From CAYLNM01 sp964385045 (GTDB lineage: Bacteria; Planctomycetota; Phycisphaerae; Phycisphaerales; SM1A02), in NCBI GenBank assembly GCA_964385045.1, contig CAYLNM010000154.1, positions 1-10,190 of the forward strand: a stretch of 10,190 nucleotides of DNA, in the 5' to 3' direction. Each line of letters opens with the position of its first letter. Within the stretch, counting starts at the first letter, position 1. A program made the translations under genes and the position numbers. Shown piece by piece: positions 1 through 6,299 of this stretch. Under the pieces are notes generated by a model. That model was given only the letters and a program-made list of their open reading frames with translations. It had not been told where the DNA came from and made no database searches.

Positions 1-80
1 GCCGGGGGGGGGCCGGAGGGGCCTGGGGACCGGGGGACCGTTGGGCCGCCCGGCAGCCGGGCCGCGGGGACGCCGCACCG

Positions 81-128
81 CCGGACCGCCGGGACGCCGG
101 GACGCCGGACCGCCGGGACGCCGGGACG
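81..128. repeat. Two perfect tandem copies of a 24-bp GC-rich unit
   Basis: Bases 81-104 and 105-128 are identical 24-mers, themselves built of 8-base units close to CCGGGACG. The word GCACCGCCGG flanks the array on both sides (75-84 and 131-140). The repeat lies downstream of the minus-strand outer-membrane protein gene, near the window edge. The plus-strand reading is Arg/Pro/Gly repeats and looks non-coding. The function is unknown; it may be simple slippage-prone DNA. Confidence 0.7.
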
Positions 129-140
129 ACGCACCGCCGG

Positions 141-160
141 GCGGGGCAGCACGTCCCCGC
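141..160 (-). terminator. Weak hairpin just after the pagL-like gene
   Basis: GCGGGG (141-146) pairs with CCCCGC (155-160) around an 8-nt loop, a few bases past the stop codon of the minus-strand gene ending at 168. There is no T-tract. It is a possible GC-type terminator, but a stem this short can arise by chance in DNA of this composition. Confidence 0.3.
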
Positions 161-167
161 GGACGGC

Positions 168-989
168 TCAGAACGGCAGGCTCAGGCCGGTGTAGACCAT
201 CACGTGGTCGCGGCCCGGGTTCTCGTCGAACGTGTTGGCGTTCGAGATGTGGTGCCACTTCACGCCGGCGACCAGCCGCAGGTCCTCGGACAGCGCCGCG
301 GTGAGTCCGAGGCCGGCCTGCGGGGTGAAGTTGAAGCTCGAGCCCCCGGCCGGCACGTCGTCGGTGGTGAACAGGACGCCCGCCCCCGCGTCGAGGAACA
401 GCGACCACGACTCGCGGCGCAGGAAGTGCCACTCGAACAGCAGCGCGACGTTCACGCCCTGCTCGCTGCCCTCGACCTGCCGGATCTGGGCTCCGTTGAG
501 CTCGACCCGCAGGGCGAGGCCGTCCTCGATGAATCCGCTCAGCCCGATGCCGCCCTGGGCGATCCACTGGTCACCGTCCTGCACGTCGGTGCCGTAGCCG
601 GCCCTGAGGTCGAGACGGACGCTGCCCGCCTCGCCGTACCGCGGCGCGACGTCGACGCGCGCGAGCGAGTCGCCCGCGTCGTCCCCGCCGAGCAGCTGCA
701 CGGGCGGCGCGTCGGCCGGAATCGCCTCGCCATCGGTCGGCGGCGCGGTCGCGGCATCGTCCATCGCGTCCGAGGCCGGCTGCGCCAGCGCCCCGAGCAG
801 CACGTCGTCCGCAAGGTTCAGCCGGAACGTCGCCGGGGCGGCGTCGAGCTCGGCGGACGGGGACGCGGCGGCGGGACCGCCGAGCCCGAGGGCGATCACC
901 GTGGCGAGCGCGGCGGCCGAGGGCGCGGCGCGATCGGTGATCCCGGCGGCGGGAGGGGCCGAAGCGGGGCGCGGGACGATCGTGGACAT
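168..989 (-). CDS. PagL-type lipid A 3-O-deacylase / acyloxyacyl hydrolase family outer-membrane protein
   Basis: The 273-residue protein is predicted to sit in the outer membrane as a beta-barrel. Family members remove the 3-O-linked acyl chain of lipid A. Residues 1-43 look like a long signal peptide (hydrophobic 25-40, AxA-like cleavage near 40-43). Residues 44-110 are a low-complexity acidic/Ala-rich spacer. Residues 120-273 alternate in beta-barrel fashion and end in Phe, as outer-membrane proteins do. The diagnostic motif is HHISNAN (246-252) followed by NPG: His247 and Ser249 match the PagL catalytic His and Ser. The position 14 after the His, Glu in Pseudomonas PagL, is Asp261. The ATG at 989 is chosen because GGAG lies 9 nt upstream and the signal peptide begins there; longer readings run into non-coding sequence. 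It is a single gene, divergent from the pfkB-like gene. The family call is fairly sure; activity on lipid A is inferred. Confidence 0.85.
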   Translation of the reverse strand: MSTIVPRPASAPPAAGITDRAAPSAAALATVIALGLGGPAAASPSAELDAAPATFRLNLADDVLLGALAQPASDAMDDAATAPPTDGEAIPADAPPVQLLGGDDAGDSLARVDVAPRYGEAGSVRLDLRAGYGTDVQDGDQWIAQGGIGLSGFIEDGLALRVELNGAQIRQVEGSEQGVNVALLFEWHFLRRESWSLFLDAGAGVLFTTDDVPAGGSSFNFTPQAGLGLTAALSEDLRLVAGVKWHHISNANTFDENPGRDHVMVYTGLSLPF

Positions 990-1264
990 GGTCCGGGACT
1001 CCGGAGCGCGGAACGGCGGCGGAAGGAGCGGAGCGTACGCCGCGGCGTCCTCGCGTGCCACGCCCCGGCCCTCCCCGTCGTGGTCGCACGGCCGCCCGGC
1101 GATCGGTCGGCGGTCAGTCGACGGCGGCGGCCCCCCGTCGGCATGGAGCGCGCCCCCGCCCGCCCGCCGCGACGCCCCGAGCGTCACCGCTCGTCCGGGA
1201 TCGAGACGCCGCTGCGCCGTCCAGACCGGCAGCGCCCGCCGCCGGTCCCCGTACACTGCGGACC
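990..1264. other. Divergent intergenic region between pagL-like and pfkB-like genes
   Basis: These 275 bases must carry promoters for both genes. On the minus strand a TANNNT hexamer (TACGCT, 1037-1032) could be a -10 for the pagL-like gene, but no good -35 accompanies it. On the plus strand TACACT lies immediately before the pfkB-like ATG. A 6-bp hairpin (CGAGCG/CGCTCG, 1178-1193) is also present. No ORF here looks coding. Confidence 0.5.
1252..1257 (+). promoter_or_regulatory. Candidate -10 element (TACACT) of a leaderless pfkB-like transcript
   Basis: TACACT fits TANNNT and ends 7 nt before the ATG at 1265, so transcription would start at or next to the A of the start codon. The 20 bases before the ATG hold no Shine-Dalgarno-like purine run, which agrees with leaderless translation. 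No convincing -35 is seen 16-18 bases further up. Confidence 0.45.
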
Positions 1265-2110
1265 ATGGCTCGTGCTCGCTCCGTGGTCGGACTCGGATGG
1301 CTCGCGATCGACGATCGTCCCGACGGGGCGGCGCCGTCCGGGCTCGCGGCGGAGGCGGCGCTGGCCGCGGTGCGCGACGGACATGACGCCCGCGTCGTGG
1401 GCCGCGTCGGCCAGGACCGCACCGGCGACGAGCTCGTGACGATGCTCCGCGAGGCGGGGATCGACACCGCGGTGCTGCAGCGCGACCCCGACCTGCCGAC
1501 GCCGGAGCGGCTCGTCCGGGCCGACGGCGCGCCGTCGCCGCGGGTGGACGAGCTGCCCGCGGCACCGGACCACCTGCAGTGGGACTTCGACCTCGAGGAC
1601 ACCGCGCGGTGGGCCGACGTCGTCGTCTTCGGGCTCGAGTCGTGGCGCAGCGGCCAGGCGCGAGCCGAGGAGCTGCGGTTCCTCGACGAGGCCGCCTCGG
1701 CCGTCCGCGTCGCGGATCTCACGCGCCGCGCGCCGTCGGGTCGCGTCGATGCGAGCGCGCCGCGCAGCTGGATCGAGTCCGCCCTCGAGCGGGCCCAGGT
1801 CGCCCGACTGGACGCCGGCGCGATCGTCGCCGCCGGCGCGCGCCGTCCCGAAGACCCCGACGCGACGCTTGCCGCGGCTGCGTCCATCGCGCGGCGACAC
1901 GAGCTCGTGGCGCTGGTCGCGGTGCCGGCGAGCGGCGACGCGGGTGCGCGCGAGGTCGTCGTCGATGGTCGCGACGGTCGCGTAGTCGTCGCGAACGGCC
2001 ACGAACGCGACGACATCGCGACCGAGCTCGTCCGGGCCGGGGTCGCGGCGCTGCTCGATCCGTCGGCCGAAGGCATCGGCGCGGCGCTCACGGGGCCGAC
2101 CGCGCGGTGA
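1265..2110 (+). CDS. PfkB-fold (ribokinase-like) protein lacking the catalytic GAGD motif
   Basis: The protein has 281 residues, slightly short for PfkB sugar/nucleoside kinases (about 300-330). It begins with a beta strand ending in Gly and Asp (VVGLGWLAIDD, 7-17), as PfkB proteins do. It then has the family's GRVGQDRTGDEL stretch (46-57), followed by LREAGIDTAVL (61-71) and a later strand ADVVVFGLESW (117-127). The C-terminal signature DTxGAGD, which supplies the anion hole and the catalytic Asp base, is absent: the end reads RDDIATELVRAGVAALLDPS. It may therefore be a non-catalytic fold relative, a binding or regulatory protein, or a divergent enzyme. The ATG at 1265 is chosen because the first strand starts right after it and a -10-like element sits 7 nt upstream. 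GC3 is high throughout, so it looks like a maintained gene and not a decayed one. Ligand unknown. Confidence 0.8.
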   Translation: MARARSVVGLGWLAIDDRPDGAAPSGLAAEAALAAVRDGHDARVVGRVGQDRTGDELVTMLREAGIDTAVLQRDPDLPTPERLVRADGAPSPRVDELPAAPDHLQWDFDLEDTARWADVVVFGLESWRSGQARAEELRFLDEAASAVRVADLTRRAPSGRVDASAPRSWIESALERAQVARLDAGAIVAAGARRPEDPDATLAAAASIARRHELVALVAVPASGDAGAREVVVDGRDGRVVVANGHERDDIATELVRAGVAALLDPSAEGIGAALTGPTAR

Positions 2111-2225
2111 GCGTCGCTCGCGCGCCCGCACGGGGCGCGGACGGCGTCGCCACACCACTCCGGACACGGGCACGATGGATGGGCTCGGGGGGCGAAGACG
2201 GCCGCGCCGCGTTTCGGCACGCCCC

Positions 2226-2269
2226 AAAAAAGACCGCCGCCCGGACGCTCCGACACTCCGGGCAGCGGT
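2226..2269 (-). terminator. Strong Rho-independent terminator (minus strand)
   Basis: On the minus strand a 13-bp stem (plus-strand arms 2257-2269 and 2233-2245, one G-U pair, otherwise perfect) closes an 11-nt loop (2246-2256). It is followed by C and six T (plus-strand AAAAAA 2226-2231). This is the only long A/T run noticed in the window, so the U-tract is striking. On the plus strand there is no T-tract, so it is not a good terminator for the pfkB-like gene that ends at 2110. Confidence 0.85.
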
Positions 2270-2317
2270 ACGAGTGCGGCCGGCCAGACCGCACCGAAGA
2301 CAGCGTCGCACTGCGAC
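2226..2317 (-). ncRNA. Candidate orphan small RNA, about 92 nt
   Basis: A strong intrinsic terminator (2269-2226) on the minus strand has no minus-strand gene upstream of it; the next gene, mutT-like, is on the plus strand. About 100 bases upstream on the minus strand there is a -35-like TTGACC (2353-2348) and an 18-nt spacer to TACCGT (2329-2324), giving a start near 2317. The RNA would fold into a short 5' hairpin (GUCG/CGAC, 2317-2305), a middle hairpin (GGUGCGG with CCGCACU around a 9-nt loop) and the terminator. No minus-strand reading frame closes just before the terminator, which argues against a small protein. It does not resemble SRP RNA, 6S, tmRNA or tRNA as far as can be judged by eye. 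The 5' end is inferred and could be further upstream. Confidence 0.5.
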
Positions 2318-2332
2318 TCGGATACGGTATCC
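2305..2332. promoter_or_regulatory. Two adjacent 13-bp odd-centred palindromes
   Basis: GTCGCA-C-TGCGAC (2305-2317) and GGATAC-G-GTATCC (2320-2332) are both perfect inverted repeats with a single central base, separated by two bases. The second contains TACGGTA, which reads TANNNT on both strands and could serve as a shared -10 for the leftward RNA and for the rightward mutT-like gene. Both could be protein-binding sites; no regulator is identified. Confidence 0.45.
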
Positions 2333-2353
2333 AGCCGCCTCGGAACCGGTCAA
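2324..2353 (-). promoter_or_regulatory. Candidate minus-strand promoter of the orphan RNA
   Basis: Read leftward, TTGACC (2353-2348, 5 of 6 to the sigma-70 -35) lies 18 nt before TACCGT (2329-2324, matching TANNNT). The -10 lies inside the GGATAC-G-GTATCC palindrome. The predicted start is near 2317. The assignment rests on motif match and on the downstream terminator. Confidence 0.4.
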
Positions 2354-2419
2354 CGGGCGGGGATCGAAGTCCACCAGAATCCGAACGGACGCGACCCGAA
2401 TGGAAGCACAAGCCGATTC

Positions 2420-2866
2420 ATGACAGACACTTCCGAGACGAGCTCGATCGACGTCGCGATCGTGGCCGCCCGCTGCCGAGCCACCGGCGGGGACCGCATC
2501 CTGCTGACCCGGCGCGACCCGAACGGAATCCTCCCGAACTGCTGGGAGCTGCCCGGCGGGAAGCTCGAGCCGGGCGAGGACCCCGCCGCCGCCGCGGCCC
2601 GGGAGCTGCGTGAGGAGACGGGACTGCGGGTGGAGGCCCTCGAGGCGCTCGGAACCTGGGAAGCACCCGAGGCCCGCCCCCCGGTCCGCCTCCACGCCTT
2701 CCTCGCCGACGTCGAGGGGCCCGACCCCCCGGCACTCCGGCTCGACGGGCCGGTGGACGCCCGGTGGATCGACCCCGGACTGCTGCCCGGCTGGCCGCTG
2801 CCCGCCTCGAACGCCCCCATCACCGAAGCCCTGCTCGATCGGCTCGGGGTCGAACGCCCTCGTTGA
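2420..2866 (+). CDS. mutT: MutT-like Nudix hydrolase (probable 8-oxo-dGTP diphosphatase)
   Basis: This 148-residue soluble protein would hydrolyse oxidised (d)GTP to the monophosphate and pyrophosphate, keeping 8-oxoguanine out of DNA. The Nudix box GX5EX7REX2EEXG is complete: Gly47, Glu53, Arg61-Glu62, Glu65-Glu66, Gly68. LPNCWELPGGK (38-48) leads into it, as in MutT. Near the C-terminus WPLPASNAPI (125-134) matches the MutT FPPAN-like segment whose Asn recognises the 8-oxo base (here Asn131). That is why MutT is preferred over another Nudix type, although other substrates remain possible. Length is typical. The ATG at 2420 is preceded by a weak GGAAG about 12 nt upstream. The leader of about 85 nt or more lies in the region shared with the candidate small RNA. 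The stop codon overlaps the -35 of the ahcY promoter, so the two genes are packed tightly but probably transcribed separately. Confidence 0.88.
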   Translation: MTDTSETSSIDVAIVAARCRATGGDRILLTRRDPNGILPNCWELPGGKLEPGEDPAAAAARELREETGLRVEALEALGTWEAPEARPPVRLHAFLADVEGPDPPALRLDGPVDARWIDPGLLPGWPLPASNAPITEALLDRLGVERPR

Positions 2867-2891
2867 CGCCACCCGGCGGCGAGCCTACAAA
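2863..2891 (+). promoter_or_regulatory. Probable sigma-70-type promoter of ahcY, overlapping the mutT stop codon
   Basis: TTGACG (2863-2868, 5 of 6 to consensus) and TACAAA (2886-2891, 4 of 6) are separated by exactly 17 bases. The TGA stop of the upstream gene (2864-2866) lies inside the -35. The predicted start is near 2898, giving a leader of about 100 nt before the GTG of ahcY. Confidence 0.6.
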
Positions 2892-2919
2892 TCATCCGAG
2901 CATCCGGATGAATGGATGA
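2892..2919. promoter_or_regulatory. 28-bp dyad with four CATCC/GGATG half-sites, candidate ahcY operator
   Basis: TCATCC (2892-2897), then CATCC (2901-2905) directly abutting GGATG (2906-2910), then GGATGA (2914-2919). The outer and inner arms are perfectly symmetric about 2905/2906; only the two 3-base spacers break the symmetry. Half-sites on one strand recur every 8 bases. It begins right after the -10 and covers the predicted transcription start, the usual place for a repressor. As RNA it could also form a hairpin, but a start at 2898 would remove part of the 5' arm, so a DNA operator is preferred. Known ahcY regulators include the SAH-responsive ArsR-family SahR of Proteobacteria; whether this site is related is not known. 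Confidence 0.6.
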
Positions 2920-2935
2920 AGTCCCCGCCTCGCGC

Positions 2936-2950
2936 TCGCCGTCTCGGCGA
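2936..2950 (+). other. Hairpin in the ahcY leader
   Basis: TCGCCG (2936-2941) pairs perfectly with CGGCGA (2945-2950) around a TCT loop, about 50 bases before the start codon. It does not match the SAH riboswitch consensus as far as can be judged by eye, and there is no T-tract for attenuation. It may only be structured leader. Confidence 0.35.
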
Positions 2951-2988
2951 CGACGCCTCCCGGGGGCCAGCACTGCTACCCCGATCAT

Positions 2989-2992
2989 GGAG
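2989..2992 (+). promoter_or_regulatory. Shine-Dalgarno GGAG that selects the GTG start of ahcY
   Basis: GGAG (2989-2992) stands 6 nt before GTG 2999. The only nearby ATG (2987) overlaps this GGAG and has no purine-rich site of its own, so GTG 2999 is the better start. The two differ by four residues. Confidence 0.6.
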
Positions 2993-2998
2993 TCAACC

Positions 2999-4501
<1,503 letters not shown>

Positions 4502-4508
4502 GTCGCCT

Positions 4509-4530
4509 CGGCCCGCGCCCCCGCGGGCCG
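4509..4530 (+). terminator. First GC hairpin after ahcY
   Basis: CGGCCCGCG (4509-4517) pairs perfectly with CGCGGGCCG (4522-4530) around a CCCC loop, 8 bases past the ahcY stop. There is no T-tract. It probably contributes to transcript end formation or protection together with the stronger hairpin that follows. Confidence 0.5.
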
Positions 4531-4549
4531 CACGGCCGCGAACCGTCGT

Positions 4550-4580
4550 CGAGGCCCCGGAGCGCCGCTCCGGGGCCTCG
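4550..4580 (+). terminator. 14-bp perfect hairpin ending the ahcY transcript
   Basis: CGAGGCCCCGGAGC (4550-4563) and its exact complement (4567-4580) flank a 3-nt GCC loop. It lies about 50 bases after the ahcY stop with no T-tract, the U-less terminator type common in high-GC genomes. Nothing else transcribed nearby would explain it. Confidence 0.7.
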
Positions 4581-4807
4581 TCGCGCGCCGGGATCGGCCG
4601 AGACGCCCTCGCGCCCCTCCCCCCGCGACGGGCCCCCGGCCGGGCGAGCCCCGCGGCAGGTCCGGGAACGGCCTCCGGCCGCATCGTCCGCCCGTCCCCG
4701 TGCCCGGCCGCCCCTCCCGGCTTCAGGCGCGCCCCGCCCCCGCCGATCGCTGACGGGCGGATCCACGTCCGTCACGGGCCGCAGGGGGCTCCAAGGGGAA
4801 GCGATCG
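4581..4807. other. cheV upstream region with a 6-bp inverted repeat
   Basis: There is no coding-like ORF. TGACGG (4751-4756) and CCGTCA (4769-4774) form an inverted repeat 34-57 bases upstream of the cheV ATG. TGACGGGC and TCACGGGC also form a near-direct repeat here. The only other clear signal is AAGGGGAA (4793-4800), a good ribosome site 7 nt before ATG 4808. No sigma-70-like hexamer pair was found. Confidence 0.4.
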
Positions 4808-5905
4808 ATGGCCGACCAGCCCAGCACGTTCAAGAGCGACATCCTCCTCGAGGCCGGCACCAACGAGGTGGAGATCCTCGTCTTCCGCCTCGGGGACCGG
4901 CACTACGGCGTGAACGTCGCCAAGGTCCGAGAGGTGATCCGATCGGTGCCGGTGATCGACGTGCCGCACAAGCACCACTCGGTCGTCGGCCTCTTCGAGA
5001 TCCGCGGGCACATCCTGACGCTCCTCGACCTCGCGGCCCACCTCGGGATCCGCGATCCCCGGTCGACGCGGCCCCGGGCGCACGACGACAAGGCCACCCG
5101 GGCGGTCGGGACGACGGCCGGCGGCGACGAGCACGGCCCCCGGGTCGACGTCGAGACCACGGAAGGCCCCGCGTACGAGGATCGCTCGATCGTGGTCACC
5201 GAGTTCAACGGCCAGCGGCTCGGCTTCCTGATCGACGCGGTCGAGCGCATCCACCGGGTGAGCTGGGACCGCATCCAGCCCGTCCCGCGGACGAGCCTCG
5301 GCGCCCGCGACGACGAGGGTGCCCCGAGCGTCACCAACGGCGTCCTCACCCTCGAGGATGGTCCGCTGGTGCTGCTGGTCGACTTCGAGTCGGTCGCCGA
5401 CGCGATCCTCGACGAGAACCGGCTGCACATCGACGACGTCGAGAACGAGACCGGCATCGCCCGCGAGGATGCCGTGATCGTGCTGGCCGAGGACTCGGCC
5501 TTCATGCGGGCGAACATGCGGCGGGCCCTCGAGGCGAGCGGCTACCGCAACGTCCACATCGCCCCCGACGGCCTGTCGGCGTGGGCGGAGATCGACCGGC
5601 TCGGCGAGCGGCTCGACGTGATCGTCTCGGACATCGAGATGCCCGGCATGGACGGCCTCGCCCTGACGCGGCGAATCCGCGATGACGCGCGGTTCGCCGA
5701 CGTGCCGGTGGTGCTCTTCAGCTCGCTGGTGAGCAGGGACAACGCGAACAAGGGCCGCCAGGTCGGGGCGACGCTGCAGATCCGCAAGCCGGAGCTGCCC
5801 GAGCTCGTCCGCATGGTGGACCACCTCGCCGGCGGCCTCGAGTACGTCCCCAGCGCGTCGGTCGAGGTGCACCGCGAGGACGAAGCCACCCGCGCCGCGG
5901 CGTGA
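4808..5905 (+). CDS. cheV: CheV: CheW-like coupling domain fused to a response-regulator receiver
   Basis: This 365-residue cytosolic protein is predicted to link chemoreceptors to the CheA kinase and to act as a phosphorylatable adaptor. The CheW domain spans about 20-205: EILVFRLGDRHYGVNVAKVREVI (22-44), GLFEIRGHILTLLDLAAHLG (61-80), VVTEFNGQRLGFLIDAVERIHRVSWD (129-154) and LVLLVDFE (187-194). The receiver spans about 220-345 with acidic pocket Glu228-Asp229, phospho-acceptor Asp275 (SDIEMPGMDG), Ser305/306 and the conserved Lys327 in RKPE. An insertion of about 45 residues (82-126), rich in charged residues and Gly, interrupts the CheW domain between strands where the usual CheV has a short loop. 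The start is supported by AAGGGGAA upstream. No other chemotaxis gene is in the window, so it acts with partners encoded elsewhere. Confidence 0.93.
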   Translation: MADQPSTFKSDILLEAGTNEVEILVFRLGDRHYGVNVAKVREVIRSVPVIDVPHKHHSVVGLFEIRGHILTLLDLAAHLGIRDPRSTRPRAHDDKATRAVGTTAGGDEHGPRVDVETTEGPAYEDRSIVVTEFNGQRLGFLIDAVERIHRVSWDRIQPVPRTSLGARDDEGAPSVTNGVLTLEDGPLVLLVDFESVADAILDENRLHIDDVENETGIAREDAVIVLAEDSAFMRANMRRALEASGYRNVHIAPDGLSAWAEIDRLGERLDVIVSDIEMPGMDGLALTRRIRDDARFADVPVVLFSSLVSRDNANKGRQVGATLQIRKPELPELVRMVDHLAGGLEYVPSASVEVHREDEATRAAA

Positions 5906-5911
5906 GGCCCC

Positions 5912-5937
5912 GGCCGCGGCGCGGGAACGCCGCGGCC
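5912..5937 (+). terminator. 10-bp hairpin directly after cheV
   Basis: GGCCGCGGCG (5912-5921) pairs perfectly with CGCCGCGGCC (5928-5937) around a 6-nt loop, seven bases beyond the cheV stop. There is no T-tract. It is a probable end signal for cheV. Confidence 0.55.
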
Positions 5938-5950
5938 CACCCGTGCCCGG

Positions 5951-5984
5951 CCCGCCTCGCCCCGCGCATCGCGGGACGGGCGGG
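5951..5984 (-). terminator. Compound hairpin in the convergent 3' region
   Basis: The outer stem is CCCGCC (5951-5956) with GGCGGG (5979-5984) and the inner stem CCCGCG (5961-5966) with CGCGGG (5970-5975), joined by a small bulged region. It abuts the stop codon (5985-5987) of the small minus-strand ORF and lies after the cheV hairpin. It could end leftward transcription, or both directions. No T-tract. Confidence 0.5.
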
Positions 5985-6299
5985 TCAGTCGCGGGCGGAC
6001 GCGCGCTTCGGTCGAATCGATGCCGGCTCGCGGTCGAGCCCGGGAGCCACCACGCCCCCCCGCAGCCGGATTCGGCGCGGGCAGCTCGTGCGCTCGAGCG
6101 GGCGCACCCCCGCGGGGTCGTCGGGCGGCGGCGCGGTCCACGGGGACGCGGCGCCCGGTCCGCGGCTCGTCTCGTCGTCTCCCGCATCCGCCGCATCCGC
6201 CGGCGGCGCACCCCCGGCGACCGCGCCCGCGGCCGGCCGTCGCACGCCCCCGCCGGGTCGGATCCCGGTGCCGCGGCCCGTCACGCTGCGTCTGATCAT
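5985..6299 (-). CDS. Doubtful small ORF coupled to rdgC-like gene by an ATGA overlap
   Basis: A 104-residue Arg/Gly/Pro/Ala-rich reading frame begins with ATG at 6299 inside the stop codon of the rdgC-like gene (ATGA), the usual sign of translational coupling. It ends exactly where a compound hairpin begins. Counted by hand, third positions are about 87% G/C, first about 81% and second about 74%. That is the right order for coding sequence but weak beside the neighbours. There is no recognisable domain, one Cys, and no signal peptide or membrane segment. It may instead be the non-coding 3' tail of the upstream transcript. Confidence 0.3.
   Translation of the reverse strand: MIRRSVTGRGTGIRPGGGVRRPAAGAVAGGAPPADAADAGDDETSRGPGAASPWTAPPPDDPAGVRPLERTSCPRRIRLRGGVVAPGLDREPASIRPKRASARD

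Noticed and set aside
153..167. 15-mer GTCCCCGCGGACGGC also found at 9905-9919, as a possible att site or shared repeat
   Set aside because: In DNA of this GC content a 15-base match in 10 kb is expected about once by chance, and nothing mobile lies between the copies.
1174..1188. GCCCCGAGCGTCACC shared with the inside of cheV (near 5321)
   Set aside because: One copy is coding sequence and the length is within chance expectation for this composition.
2351..2390. Possible tRNA T-arm (GGGGATCGAAGTCC)
   Set aside because: The loop lacks the TTC signature, and no acceptor, anticodon or D arm can be fitted around it.
2088..2411. Minus-strand 107-residue frame containing CPEC, resembling half a zinc ribbon
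   Set aside because: It runs straight through the strong terminator at 2226-2269, has only one Cys pair with no matching second pair, and lacks the GC3 pattern of real genes here.
2920..2998. SAH or SAM riboswitch in the ahcY leader
   Set aside because: Only one short perfect hairpin is visible, and the conserved SAH riboswitch segments are not recognisable. A covariance-model search would settle it.
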